A stretch of 64,000 bases of DNA from assembly GCA_963692465.1 (NCBI GenBank), contig OY829943.1, positions 2,604,001 to 2,668,000 of the forward strand, given 5' to 3'. Shown here piece after piece: positions 52,744 through 62,477 of the stretch (positions are counted from its first letter, which is position 1; every line of letters starts with the position of its first letter). Both the position numbers and the translations under genes were made by a program. The DNA is from JAUZOB01 sp963692465 (lineage in GTDB: Bacteria; Bacteroidota; Bacteroidia; Bacteroidales; Prolixibacteraceae). The notes below the pieces were generated by a model. That model searched no databases. It saw only the letters and a program-made list of their open reading frames with translations, and had not been told where the DNA came from.

Positions 52744-54654
52744 TTATTGAAACCAGCAGGATAGGTTATGAAGATTCCGATCATTTAGAATATCTTTCGC
52801 TTTTGGTAAATAAAGAAAATCGAGCTCTGCCTGATAACGTTGAATAACTCGGTCCCGAACAATCTTCATTGTTGAGTTCAATAGATGATTTTCTTCCGTA
52901 AAAGATTCAGGAAGGATAAGAATATTTGTTGGAAGCCATCTTTCGGGAAACTGACCGGCAAATTTCCCCTTTTTGTAATAAGCGTCGATTTCCTTTCGGA
53001 TAATTTGCAGTGCGTAATGAATGGCTTCTTCTGAACCGGGTTTGAATTGCTTTTTTGAGACAGCCCCATTCAGTGCCGCGATATTTGGCACGACGAGACC
53101 TACCGTATAAGGGTTTTGATTATTATAAAGCATTACCTGGTCCATAAAAGGGGATTGATCCGTAAGGGCTTCTTCAATTCCCTCCGGACTGTATTTCTCT
53201 CCGTCATTCCCGATGAGTAAACTTTTGAACCGTCCTAATACAATCAGGAAGTTGTCTTCATCAAGATACCCCATGTCGCCGGTATGTAACCATCCTTCTC
53301 GGATCGTCTCAGCAGTTGCTTTTTCGTTTTTCCAGTAACCAGACATAACATTTTCTCCCCGGATAACGATCTCCCCTTTTTCTCCCCGGGGGCATTCCAG
53401 TCCTTGTTCGTTGCAGATTTTCAGATCCATAAATTGCACGATTCTTCCAGAAGTCCCGAATTTGATATTCTGAGTTGAGTTGGAGGAGATGACGGGAGCT
53501 GCTTCCGAAAGTCCGTATCCCTGACACATTGGAATGCCGATAGCATAAAAGAAACGTTGTAGTTCGACATCGAGAAGAGCTCCTCCTCCGATAAAGAAAC
53601 GAAGCTCTCCACCAAAAGCCTCGCGTACTTTGCTGAAAAGCATTTTATCGTAGAGTCTGACCAGTGGTTTAAGAATTATTTTCCATCCATGCCCCTTGTT
53701 CCATCCGTTTCCATTATAGAGGTAAGCTGTTTTCAATCCCTGATTAAAAAGGAATCCGGCCATTTTGCCTTGTTTACGAATTCCGGCTTCGATGCTTTTT
53801 CTGAAACTTTTAGCCAGAGCCGGAACACTCATCAGAACATGAGGTTTAAACTCTTTGATGTTTACCGGAACATTACGGAGAGTCTCCATTGGCGTTTTAC
53901 CCACCTGGACCGATCCGATCGAAGCCCCGTTAATTATAAAACTGTAGAGACAGGCTGTATGAGCAAAGGCGTGATCCCAGGGAAGGATGGCCAGTGTTCT
54001 GAAGTTTTCATAAATATCCATCAGGGTGTTGGCCTGAATAACGTTGGCCGTATAGTTGAGGTGGGTCAGTACAATTCCTTTGGGATCGGAAGTGGTTCCG
54101 GAAGTATAAGAGATATTCGCCGGATCATCCGGTTGAATATTTTTCCAGACTGCATCAAACTGATCCTTATTATTGATAAGGAACTGGTCGCCCAAAGAAC
54201 AGATCGCCTCGTAAGAATAGTCTCCGTCAGTAACGGGGTCTGTCCGATCGAGATGAATCACTTTTAAAGTTCCCGGAAAATGGCTCCTTCGGATCTCTTC
54301 GAGTTTGGAGGTTTGGCTTTCAGAGGCAATGACGATGGTAGTCCCTGAATGTTCCAATCGGAATCGCAGTTCTGTTTGAGCTTCGAGTTTGATGGAAAGA
54401 GGCACATTAATTCCTCCGGCGTATAAGATTCCAAGTTCACTGATTAGCCATGCGCTTCGACCTTCGGATATTAATCCGATCCGATCTCCTTTTTTCACTC
54501 CGATAGCCATTAATCCGGCACCGAAACGCAAAATCTGATTTCGGACTTCATGGTAAGTGATACCTATATATTTATTGTGTGGCTTTTCCCATAAAAGAAT
54601 ATTGTGTGGAAATTTCGTGGCGCTTTGTTCAAATAGTTCAATTAATGTCTTCAT
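52744..54654 (-). CDS. Long-chain acyl-CoA synthetase (AMP-binding family)
   Basis: The 636-residue enzyme activates a carboxylic acid, probably a long-chain fatty acid, through an acyl-adenylate to acyl-CoA. The phosphate-binding loop is ISYTSGTTSDPKGIVLTH, QGYGLSEAAPVIS is the substrate/adenylate loop, and GWLHTGDMGYLDEDNFLIVLGR plus NDGEKYSPEGIEE mark the hinge and C-terminal domain. An in-frame TTG lies four codons upstream of the ATG at 54654; the ATG is preferred. It stands alone. Confidence 0.92.
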   Translation of the reverse strand: MKTLIELFEQSATKFPHNILLWEKPHNKYIGITYHEVRNQILRFGAGLMAIGVKKGDRIGLISEGRSAWLISELGILYAGGINVPLSIKLEAQTELRFRLEHSGTTIVIASESQTSKLEEIRRSHFPGTLKVIHLDRTDPVTDGDYSYEAICSLGDQFLINNKDQFDAVWKNIQPDDPANISYTSGTTSDPKGIVLTHLNYTANVIQANTLMDIYENFRTLAILPWDHAFAHTACLYSFIINGASIGSVQVGKTPMETLRNVPVNIKEFKPHVLMSVPALAKSFRKSIEAGIRKQGKMAGFLFNQGLKTAYLYNGNGWNKGHGWKIILKPLVRLYDKMLFSKVREAFGGELRFFIGGGALLDVELQRFFYAIGIPMCQGYGLSEAAPVISSNSTQNIKFGTSGRIVQFMDLKICNEQGLECPRGEKGEIVIRGENVMSGYWKNEKATAETIREGWLHTGDMGYLDEDNFLIVLGRFKSLLIGNDGEKYSPEGIEEALTDQSPFMDQVMLYNNQNPYTVGLVVPNIAALNGAVSKKQFKPGSEEAIHYALQIIRKEIDAYYKKGKFAGQFPERWLPTNILILPESFTEENHLLNSTMKIVRDRVIQRYQAELDFLYLPKAKDILNDRNLHNLSCWFQ

Positions 54655-55130
54655 TTTCAGTACCAATAGTATCTTAATTTAAAGAACTGTTTTTCAATCG
54701 GGGTGTAAATATATCATCTTTCACTTAAAACGGGAGTATCTCTGGTCTAACTTTGGCATTCATTTTGTTTTCACGAAAGGTTCTGTGGTGGTTTATTGGT
54801 CCCTATCACCATCGAAGCACCTGTAGAGCACCTTGAAACCACCTGTTATGTTAGGTGAAAAAGTGAAAATAAAAAGGAAGAGTACCCTTGATAAGAGGAA
54901 GATGGTTTCTATTTAACACAAGGGGTTGTCTCATTTTATATAAATGTTTGATCAAAATGTTAATTGAAAATAGAGGGAGTATTCTTACCTTTCGCGTTTA
55001 CATGAAATTCTTCATTGGGGGGGTAAAAATGAACCAAAAAGAATAAGGATCGCGTACAAGAATCAATTAAAGGGTGTGAGTTTTAATAATTGTTTCAGCT
55101 TTTGGAGAGGTAAAAGATAGTCTTGAAGAA
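54655..55130. other. Gene-free region with palindromic repeat copy 2
   Basis: Between the acyl-CoA synthetase start and the sigma factor locus there is no ordinary gene. It contains the 59-bp repeat (54787-54845). A 29-codon frame at 54957-55046 has no supporting signal. No terminator or exact promoter box was found. Confidence 0.5.
54787..54845. repeat. Palindromic repeat element, copy 2
   Basis: It begins GGTGGTTTAT (54787-54796) and ends AAACCACCTG (54836-54845), identical at both ends to copy 1 at 1521-1579 and exactly the same length, 59 bp. The interior has diverged but keeps AGCACCT (54816-54822 and 54827-54833). The ends GGTGGTTT and AAACCACC are complementary, so it can fold back. 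Confidence 0.75.
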
Positions 55131-55238
55131 ATGAATACTTTGGCAATTTGTAAATTCTCTTTTTGGTTTATTGCTTTTAGCGGATTTTTCTTTGCTGCAT
55201 ATCTGTTAAATCTGGGTGTTGATGGAAAAGGACAATGA
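55131..55238 (+). CDS. Possible small membrane peptide overlapping the sigma factor start (35 aa)
   Basis: ATG at 55131 opens a 35-codon frame ending at TGA 55236-55238, 17 bp inside the sigma factor gene. The peptide has one hydrophobic aromatic-rich stretch, FSFWFIAFSGFFFAAYLL, that could span a membrane, and seven Phe. The overlap could couple translation to the sigma gene. There is no clear ribosome binding site and no homologue I recognise; it may be chance. Confidence 0.25.
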   Translation: MNTLAICKFSFWFIAFSGFFFAAYLLNLGVDGKGQ

Positions 55239-55800
55239 GGTTCCATATTTTCTAAGTAGTGAAGATTTGTTTGGTGAATTCTTTCAGGAGCATTACCATG
55301 TGGCATGTCTTGTTGCCAACCGGTATGTGGATGATCTTTGTATGAGCGAAGATCTGGTTCAGGATGTTTTTGTTGCGCTGTGGAATAGAAGAACATTAAT
55401 CAATCCGTCCGTCAATTTGAAAAGTTATCTGTTGATTGCAGTAAAAAATCATGCGCTAAATATGATTCAGCGTAAAAAAGCTTCTGTCGCATCTCTTTCC
55501 TCTTCTTTTATAGATCTTCCGGAAGAGGAGATGTCTTCTGCTTATGAAAAGGAAGAGTTGGCAGTGAAAATACTCCAGGCCATTGACGAGCTCCCTCCCC
55601 GTTGTAAAACCATTTTTGAAATGGCATACAAGGAGGGGATGTCTTACCAGAAAATTGCCGACAAACTGAAAATTTCCAAAAATTCAGTAAAGACACAAAT
55701 GGGAATAGCTTACCGTTCCTTGCGGACGAAGATAAGTCCATCAATGGTTGTACTTTTTTTAATTATCCAGAAGTTAAGACAACGTTTTAGAAAAATTTGA
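55222..55800 (+). CDS. ECF-type RNA polymerase sigma factor
   Basis: The 192-residue protein has sigma region 2 (SEDLVQDVFVALWNRR, SYLLIAVKNHALNMIQRKK) and region 4 (IDELPPRCKTIFEMAYKEGMSYQKIADKLKISKNSVKTQMG, landmark YQKIADKLKISKNSVK). It has no regions 1 or 3. It precedes a FecR-type anti-sigma gene by 135 bp and a SusC gene with an STN domain, the standard trans-envelope induction cassette. In-frame GTG (55216) and TTG lie just upstream; ATG 55222 is preferred. It likely drives the susC-susD genes after release by FecR. Confidence 0.94.
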   Translation: MEKDNEVPYFLSSEDLFGEFFQEHYHVACLVANRYVDDLCMSEDLVQDVFVALWNRRTLINPSVNLKSYLLIAVKNHALNMIQRKKASVASLSSSFIDLPEEEMSSAYEKEELAVKILQAIDELPPRCKTIFEMAYKEGMSYQKIADKLKISKNSVKTQMGIAYRSLRTKISPSMVVLFLIIQKLRQRFRKI

Positions 55801-55935
55801 ATTGCGAAGTGGTCCCACTTTGTTTTTTTCTGAATTCTATTCTTTTCGTATTATTCTTTCATATTGTGCAGACCGAAGTTTAAATGTGAAAAAATGTGAA
55901 AAAAGTGCAAAAAGAGTTCACCCTATTTTAAAAAA

Positions 55936-56943
55936 ATGTGTTTTAGTAATAAGATGAGTAACGAAGACCAAACTAAATTCGAGAAGTTATCGGACTTTTT
56001 TCATGAAGAAGAGTCCGGATCAGAAGGAAAGGCAGACCTTGTAGAGGATGCTGACTTTCGGGCTGTAAAGGCTATATATGAGGAAAGGAAGCTGGTTTCT
56101 CAGGTGGCTAAATTTTCTCCTGTAGAAGAAGCGTGGAAAAAAGTCAGAGGCCAACTTCGAAGAGGAAACGGAAGAGCCCGATTTTTATCTGCTTTTCGTT
56201 TTGTCTCTTATGCTGCTGCCGCAGTGGTTGTTTTTGGGCTCTTTTTCCATTTCGGATGGAAATCATTGTTTCCGGTGCATCCGGTTCGTCCGGTGGTCGC
56301 AGAAGAAATGGTGTCGGTTGATGCCTCTGCTGATGAGTCTGCTCTTGTTTCGTTTTGTGATGGGTCAACGGTTTACTTAAACTCCGGTGCTCATTTAGAA
56401 TATCCCAAACGGTTTAATAAAAATTACAGGAAAGTGTCACTAACTGGTGAAGCTCTTTTTAATGTGAAAAAAGATGCTCGTCATCCGTTTGAGGTTGTTC
56501 TCGGCAAATCGAAGATTTTAGTCCATGGAACGACCTTTAATGTTAAAAATGGGATTGACGGGAATAAAACTGAAGTGGTTCTGGTTAAAGGCAAGATTGA
56601 ATATAAAGGGTTAACCGGAAGTGTAATGATTCGTCCGGGACAAAGAATACGGGAAGATATTACTTCCGGAAAACTTAAGGTCGATCATGTTAATCCGGAC
56701 CTATATACCGGATGGGTTAATGGGAAAATCTATTTTGAAGATGAAAAGCTGGATGCGTTGTCCAAACGATTAGGAAAAGAGTACCAAGTCGATTTTATCT
56801 TTAAAAAGGAACGATTAAAAAATTGTCGGTTTACTGGAATCATTAATACAAACCGATCATTAAGATACAATTTGGAAATTATTCAATTAACTAATAAAAT
56901 TAAATTTATAAGAGAGGAAGATAAAGTAACTGTGACTAATTAG
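55936..56943 (+). CDS. FecR-family anti-sigma factor
   Basis: The 335-residue inner-membrane protein has a cytosolic N-terminal region (about 1-85), one transmembrane segment (about 89-113, FVSYAAAAVVVFGLFF) and a periplasmic FecR domain with DGSTVYLNSGAHLEYPKRF and GEALFNVKKDARHPFEV. A C-terminal DUF4974-like domain follows (GKIYFEDEKLDALSKRLGKEY). It should hold the sigma factor until the STN domain of the SusC at 57054 signals substrate binding. A second ATG at 55954 is possible. Two hairpins separate it from susC. Confidence 0.94.
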   Translation: MCFSNKMSNEDQTKFEKLSDFFHEEESGSEGKADLVEDADFRAVKAIYEERKLVSQVAKFSPVEEAWKKVRGQLRRGNGRARFLSAFRFVSYAAAAVVVFGLFFHFGWKSLFPVHPVRPVVAEEMVSVDASADESALVSFCDGSTVYLNSGAHLEYPKRFNKNYRKVSLTGEALFNVKKDARHPFEVVLGKSKILVHGTTFNVKNGIDGNKTEVVLVKGKIEYKGLTGSVMIRPGQRIREDITSGKLKVDHVNPDLYTGWVNGKIYFEDEKLDALSKRLGKEYQVDFIFKKERLKNCRFTGIINTNRSLRYNLEIIQLTNKIKFIREEDKVTVTN

Positions 56944-56951
56944 ACGAAAAA

Positions 56952-57027
56952 ATCGGGTAATGCTGGACACATCACCCGATAATTACATGTTGTGTGTATT
57001 GGTCTTTAGGAAAGGGAACAATACACA
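56952..57027 (+). promoter_or_regulatory. Paired intercistronic hairpins between fecR and susC
   Basis: ATCGGGT (56952-56958) pairs with ACCCGAT (56974-56980), extendable inward by three pairs past one mismatch. TGTGTATTG (56993-57001) pairs perfectly with CAATACACA (57019-57027). Neither is followed by a T run, so they look like mRNA processing, stabilising or partial-termination elements rather than plain terminators. They fill most of the 110-bp gap. Confidence 0.6.
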
Positions 57028-57053
57028 GTAGATTAAATTAAAACCGTGAATTT

Positions 57054-60000
57054 ATGAAAAAAATGTTTTCACCTCCTTTGTGGAAGAAAAAATCCACTCT
57101 AAAGGTATTTTTAATCATGCGATTAACTTTCTTTTTGTGTTTACTGACTGTAGTTACGGCTTATGCAGATTCATACGCCCAGAGCGCAAAGTTTACGCTG
57201 AACTACAAAAACACTTCGATTAAGCAGATCTTGTCCGATATTTCGAATCGGCATAAGATTGAGTTTTTTTACAGTAATGACGACTTTGATGTAAATTCAA
57301 AAGTGAACATTTCTGTGAAGAACGGAACCATTCGCGAAGTTCTGGACAAAATAATTCCGGGACAGATGCGTTATAAGGTGGTTGATAACATTGTTATTCT
57401 CTCTCCAGCCCCCAAAGTGGCACGGAAAATTATGGCTGCGACGGCGGAGCAAAAAGGGAATACAATTACCGGAACCGTTACCGATAAGACTGGTGCTCCG
57501 ATACCAGGTGCGACGGTTATGGTAAAAGGAAAAAATATAGGAACAGCTACGGATGTTGATGGGAAGTTTATTATTAAGAATATTCCCGCAAACGTGAAGT
57601 TGGTTTTTTCCTTTATCGGAATGAAGAATCAGGAAGTTGACTACACCGGACAATCGGTACTGAATGTTGTATTGACTGACGATAAACGCAAGCTGGATGA
57701 GGTTGTTGTTGTTGCTTATGGAACACAGAAAAAAGTAGCGGTGACCGGAGCTATCTCTTCGGTAGGCTCGAAAGAATTAATGCAAAGTTCTTCGGCTGAT
57801 TTAACCAATGCACTGGCGGGAAAGATTGCTGGATTGACGGCTATACAGGCTGGTGGCGGACAGCCTGGTATGGATGATGCGACACTGTATCTACGTGGTA
57901 TCTCTACATTAAATGGAAGTAGTCCTCTGGTACTTATTGATGGAGTTCCTCGGGATAATATGAGAACACTTGATGCGAATGAGGTCGAATCGGTTTCTGT
58001 ATTGAAAGATGCTTCAGCTACGGCTGTCTTCGGAGTACGGGGAGCTAATGGTGTCATTCTGATTACGACCAAACGGGGTCAGGAAGGGAAGGCTCAATTG
58101 AATATTAATTTGGAACAGAGTTTTACTTCTCTTACCCGCCAACCTGCAGCGATAAGTTCTGCTGATTATTGTCGATTGAGAAATCAGGCTTTGCTTAATG
58201 ACGGATTGCCTGCTCTTTATAGTGACGGGACTATTGCCAAATATGAGAATCCGCTTTTAGGTCTTGATCCGAAAGATCCAAATTATGCAAATGAAGCGAA
58301 ACTGCGGAAATATATCTACCCCAGTCATAATTATTACAATGAGTTCATGCGAAAATACACACCTCAAACACGGGTCAGTGTGGACGTAACTGGTGGAACA
58401 CAAAAGGTTTCTTATTTTGTTAATGCGGGATATCTGCACCAGGGTGGAAATCTTAATACAGAACCTGAATCGCAATTGGGTTATGATCCTTCAGCAAAGA
58501 TGGATCGTTATTCTTTCCGATCTAATCTGGACTATAAAATTACGAATTCTCTTTCTGCTTTTCTAAATCTCGGAACTTACATTGAGCAGGTTAATCAGCC
58601 TAATGCCGATATAAAGGGAATTTTCTTTCAGTCACAGTCAATACTCCCAATAACAGTGGGGCCAACAACGATTGCCGGTTATGGAGTAGCTCCGGGACAG
58701 GTTGTTTCCCCTGACTATGATTTACAGAATCCATTTGAACTCATAAATAGAAGAGGATATCAGAAACAGGTTCGTTCGAATTTGAATTCATCGCTTGGTG
58801 CAACATGGGATTTGAGTAAGGCTATAACTCCTGGACTAAGTGTCAAAGGAATGATTTCTTATGATTCATATTCTTATACCTCTATGACGGCAGGTAAATC
58901 GGAAAGGCTTTATTTGGCTGATGTTAATCCTAACACAGATCAATTGTCTTATGCTGTTAAAACAGATACAGAAAATCCACTGTCAATAAGTAAAAGTGCA
59001 CAAGCCAGTTATAAAATTAATATACAGGGGTCGCTTATTTATAATCGGAAGTTTGGTAAACATGATGTCGGAGGATTTATTTTAGGACAGCGTGATTATT
59101 GGGAAGAACCAAAGGGTAGTTCGAAAGTGCTTATACCGTATAATGTCCTAGGTGTATCGGCCCGTGCTTCTTATGCTTATGATAATCGATATTTTGCTGA
59201 GTATGACATGGGGTACAATGGATCTGAACAGTTTGCGCCCAGTCATCGTTTTGGATTTTTTCCTGCTTTTTCATTAGGATGGGTACTAACCAATGAACAA
59301 TTTTTAAAGGATAATCCGGTGGTGACTAATCTAAAACTTAGAGCATCTTATGGTAAAGTTGGTAATGATAAGACAGAATCTGCACGTTTTTTGTATATGG
59401 ATGATAATGAAATACAAGGCGGAGGTGCATTATCGTATTTAGATAAAGGACAGCAATTTGTTCAGGGACTTGTTGGTAATCCGGATGTTCATTGGGAAGT
59501 TTCTTGGAAGAGAAATGCCGGAGTTGATTTTCAATTTGTGAAAAACCTGACTGGTTCTTTTGATTATTTCATTGAACATCGAAGTGATATTCTTATTGAT
59601 CGTCATACTGTACCTATCTTCCAAGGGGTTGCTATATCGTCTATTCCTAAAGTTAATATGGGGATCGTCTATAATCATGGTTACGAAGCAGAGTTGACCT
59701 ATAATTTGCCGGTCAATAACGATTTATCTTTTATGTTTAAAGGAAATTATAGTTATGCCAGGAATGTAGTGAAATTTGCAGATAATGTGCCACGCGATGC
59801 ATCTTATTTCATTCAGAATACAGAGACTGGATTATCAATAGGCCAGTCAATGGGATATTTAATTGATTGGAAAGATCATGGTGGATACTGGATTTCACAG
59901 GAAGAGATTAAGACCAGTGGATTAAAATTTGGGATAACCCCTCGTGTCGGCGATTTTAAATATATTGATTTAAATGGAGACGGAACGATTGATACGAAAG

Positions 60001-60518
60001 ATTATGGTTTGATGGGTTATTCGACAGTTGTTCCGAGAATAAACTATGGCTTTACATTTAGTACGAATTATAAAGCGTTTGACTTTATGATATTTTTCCA
60101 GGGTGTAAGTGAGTACACTGGTGAATATGCAGGTCAGGGAGTGTATGAGAACCAAGTTAGCGGAACCTTCTATGATTATACGAGAAATGCATGGACATTA
60201 GATCGGTATCTTAAAGGAGAAAAGATTACTTATCCAGCCTTGAGTACACATATGACGAGCAATCATGTTCCGAATGATTTCTTTAATATGGATCGTTCTT
60301 TTATTCGGTTGAAAAATATCGAAGTGGGGTATACGCTTCAGAAAAGCGGATTGAGAGCTATAGGTATCAGTAAACTGCGGGTATTTGTCGGAGGACAAAA
60401 TCTATGTACCTGGGATCATCTGAAAATGGGACAACTTGATCCAGAAGCTGATCCAGGAAATAGTTATGGATATCCTCCGACCAAGATGGTGAATTTTGGG
60501 TTGAACGTTACATTTTAA
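57054..60518 (+). CDS. SusC/RagA-family TonB-linked outer-membrane protein with STN domain
   Basis: The 1154-residue importer has an N-terminal signal sequence, an STN signalling domain (about 45-115, FTLNYKNTSIKQILSDISNRH), a carboxypeptidase-like domain (about 138-215, ITGTVTDKTGAPIPGATVMVKG), a TonB box/plug region with EVVVVAYGTQKKVAVTGAIS and LYLRGISTLNGSSPLVLIDGVPRD, then a long barrel ending in NFGLNVTF. The STN domain contacts FecR, so it is both transporter and sensor. It is 18 bp before susD. Substrate, probably an oligosaccharide, cannot be named. Confidence 0.95.
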   Translation: MKKMFSPPLWKKKSTLKVFLIMRLTFFLCLLTVVTAYADSYAQSAKFTLNYKNTSIKQILSDISNRHKIEFFYSNDDFDVNSKVNISVKNGTIREVLDKIIPGQMRYKVVDNIVILSPAPKVARKIMAATAEQKGNTITGTVTDKTGAPIPGATVMVKGKNIGTATDVDGKFIIKNIPANVKLVFSFIGMKNQEVDYTGQSVLNVVLTDDKRKLDEVVVVAYGTQKKVAVTGAISSVGSKELMQSSSADLTNALAGKIAGLTAIQAGGGQPGMDDATLYLRGISTLNGSSPLVLIDGVPRDNMRTLDANEVESVSVLKDASATAVFGVRGANGVILITTKRGQEGKAQLNINLEQSFTSLTRQPAAISSADYCRLRNQALLNDGLPALYSDGTIAKYENPLLGLDPKDPNYANEAKLRKYIYPSHNYYNEFMRKYTPQTRVSVDVTGGTQKVSYFVNAGYLHQGGNLNTEPESQLGYDPSAKMDRYSFRSNLDYKITNSLSAFLNLGTYIEQVNQPNADIKGIFFQSQSILPITVGPTTIAGYGVAPGQVVSPDYDLQNPFELINRRGYQKQVRSNLNSSLGATWDLSKAITPGLSVKGMISYDSYSYTSMTAGKSERLYLADVNPNTDQLSYAVKTDTENPLSISKSAQASYKINIQGSLIYNRKFGKHDVGGFILGQRDYWEEPKGSSKVLIPYNVLGVSARASYAYDNRYFAEYDMGYNGSEQFAPSHRFGFFPAFSLGWVLTNEQFLKDNPVVTNLKLRASYGKVGNDKTESARFLYMDDNEIQGGGALSYLDKGQQFVQGLVGNPDVHWEVSWKRNAGVDFQFVKNLTGSFDYFIEHRSDILIDRHTVPIFQGVAISSIPKVNMGIVYNHGYEAELTYNLPVNNDLSFMFKGNYSYARNVVKFADNVPRDASYFIQNTETGLSIGQSMGYLIDWKDHGGYWISQEEIKTSGLKFGITPRVGDFKYIDLNGDGTIDTKDYGLMGYSTVVPRINYGFTFSTNYKAFDFMIFFQGVSEYTGEYAGQGVYENQVSGTFYDYTRNAWTLDRYLKGEKITYPALSTHMTSNHVPNDFFNMDRSFIRLKNIEVGYTLQKSGLRAIGISKLRVFVGGQNLCTWDHLKMGQLDPEADPGNSYGYPPTKMVNFGLNVTF

Positions 60519-60536
60519 CTTTTAAATAGAGAAACG

Positions 60537-62441
60537 ATGAAGATTAAACATATATATTTGTTATCATTTGTGGTATCTGTTCTGTCATTGGCCTCTTGTA
60601 ATAGTGCATTGGATCTTGCCCCGGCCGGAATGGTTTCGATGGATCAGGTTTTCTCAGATAATAATAAGGTAGAGGCATTCTTAAATACGTGTTATGCGAA
60701 TGCGCCACAAAAAGGAATTCATTATTTTTTTGCGGCCAGAGGTCCGGTTTGTTGGAGCGATGAGGCTTGGGACGGTGATGATCGTGCTGTCTGGTGGGCT
60801 GCATCTGCCATGTTATATAATGGGAACACTCATATTGGATTTGATGCTATTGATGATCAGTCTGATCAAAATGGTAATACCGATTATAATTACTGGAGTA
60901 GATATTGGCAGTCCATTCATAACTGTTCAATATTTTTATCACGAATTAAAACTGCAACAGTGAACAATGAATCCGACCGGAATCGGTGGACGGCTGAAGT
61001 TCATTTGTTAAGAGCATATTACTATTCTGAATTACTTAAATGGTACGGATGTGCCTTGCCTCTTGAAAAGGAGCCTTATGCTTTGACTCAGGATTTTGGT
61101 AAAACGAAAAAAGCGAGTTATTATGAGGTAACTAAATTCATTATTCAGGATTGTGATTCTGCTCTTAATGTTTCAGATAATGATCTTCCATGGCGCCTTA
61201 CTACCAATAATGATGCCGGACGTGTTAGTAAAGCATTAGCAGAAGCGATTAAGTCAAGAATGAGCCTTTTTGCTGCCAGCCCGTTATATAATGATGGAAA
61301 TAATTATTGGGCGGAAGCTTATGATATCAATAAGGCTTCTCTGGCGAATTTGAGAGCTCATGGGTATCAGTTATATAAGACGATACACTATTCACAAATT
61401 TATCTGTCTCCGGATGCGTTTCTTCCTAATAAAGAGGCTGCTCTTTATAATGAATATTTTTGTACTCCGATGGTTTACACTAATCCGATTGATCAGGAAA
61501 CAATTTTTCAGAGTAAAGACGGAGGAGATCCCACTTGGCTGTATGATGGTGTTGGAGCGCAACATCAATATAAAACAGGAACCTGTCCTTCTCAGGAATT
61601 AGTCGATTCGTATGAAACAACTGACGGACAACCGATTCTTGATTTGTCTAATCCTTATTTGGATGAGCAGCATACACAGCCGAATTATAATTCAAATAAT
61701 AAGTTATATGATTCGAATAAACCGTATGAAAATCGGGATCCGCGGTTCTATGCTTCGATCTACTACAATGGATCGAAAAGAAAGGCTCAATGGAATTTTA
61801 ATGAAACGCCTGAATGTATCGAAAATTATCCTGCTTCGATGGGAAATAGGGTGAGAACTATTGCTACTTGGGACGGAGAACCACAAACAGGAATAAGTCA
61901 GGATTCAAGAACTGCAACCCGAACCGGTTATTATGAACGAAAATTCGTACATCCTTTTGCCGGAGATGATTATGGTGTTGATGGGGTCAATGCAAAATTA
62001 TTTCGTTTAGGTGAAGTAATTTTGAATTTTGCTGAGTCTGCTGCTATGGCAGGAGGGCATGATCAGGAAGCAATTGATGCTGTTAATGAAATCAGAACTA
62101 GGGTAGGGATGCCTAATCTTCCTTCCGGTATTAGTCATGAAGATTTGATTCTTCGTATTAAGCATGAACGGAGAGTGGAATTGGCTATGGAGGAGAATCG
62201 CTATTTTGATGTACGTCGTTGGTCTACGCCAACTGAGGATCTTTCAAAAACAGATAAATGGGTAACTGCAATGGATATAACCCGAAATGCAGATGGAACC
62301 TTTACTTATACTCGTCGTCCTGTTCGTTCCTTAGAACGGAAGTGCTATGAATCTAAATACCTCAAACTTCCGATCAATGAAGATGAAGCGAATTTAATGC
62401 AGTCTATTACCGGAGAAAAATGGCAAAATCCGGGCTGGTGA
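60537..62441 (+). CDS. RagB/SusD-family nutrient-binding outer-membrane lipoprotein
   Basis: The 634-residue lipoprotein has lipobox LASC with Cys21 and the SusD-family start SALDLAPAGMVSMDQVFSDNNKVEAFLNTCYAN (landmark DLAPAGMVSMDQVF). TPR-like helices and FRLGEVILNFAESAAMAGG, EIRTRVGMPNLPSG and IKHERRVELAMEENRYFDVRRW near the C terminus are diagnostic. It caps the SusC barrel and hands over glycan. It lies 18 bp after one susC and 36 bp before another. Confidence 0.95.
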   Translation: MKIKHIYLLSFVVSVLSLASCNSALDLAPAGMVSMDQVFSDNNKVEAFLNTCYANAPQKGIHYFFAARGPVCWSDEAWDGDDRAVWWAASAMLYNGNTHIGFDAIDDQSDQNGNTDYNYWSRYWQSIHNCSIFLSRIKTATVNNESDRNRWTAEVHLLRAYYYSELLKWYGCALPLEKEPYALTQDFGKTKKASYYEVTKFIIQDCDSALNVSDNDLPWRLTTNNDAGRVSKALAEAIKSRMSLFAASPLYNDGNNYWAEAYDINKASLANLRAHGYQLYKTIHYSQIYLSPDAFLPNKEAALYNEYFCTPMVYTNPIDQETIFQSKDGGDPTWLYDGVGAQHQYKTGTCPSQELVDSYETTDGQPILDLSNPYLDEQHTQPNYNSNNKLYDSNKPYENRDPRFYASIYYNGSKRKAQWNFNETPECIENYPASMGNRVRTIATWDGEPQTGISQDSRTATRTGYYERKFVHPFAGDDYGVDGVNAKLFRLGEVILNFAESAAMAGGHDQEAIDAVNEIRTRVGMPNLPSGISHEDLILRIKHERRVELAMEENRYFDVRRWSTPTEDLSKTDKWVTAMDITRNADGTFTYTRRPVRSLERKCYESKYLKLPINEDEANLMQSITGEKWQNPGW

Positions 62442-62477
62442 TTGTAAGTAGGTTTAATTGGTTAAAAGATTAAAAAT

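Noticed and set aside
54957..55046. 29-codon open frame in the spacer before the sigma locus
   Set aside because: No ribosome binding site, membrane pattern or familiar motif; the length is expected by chance.
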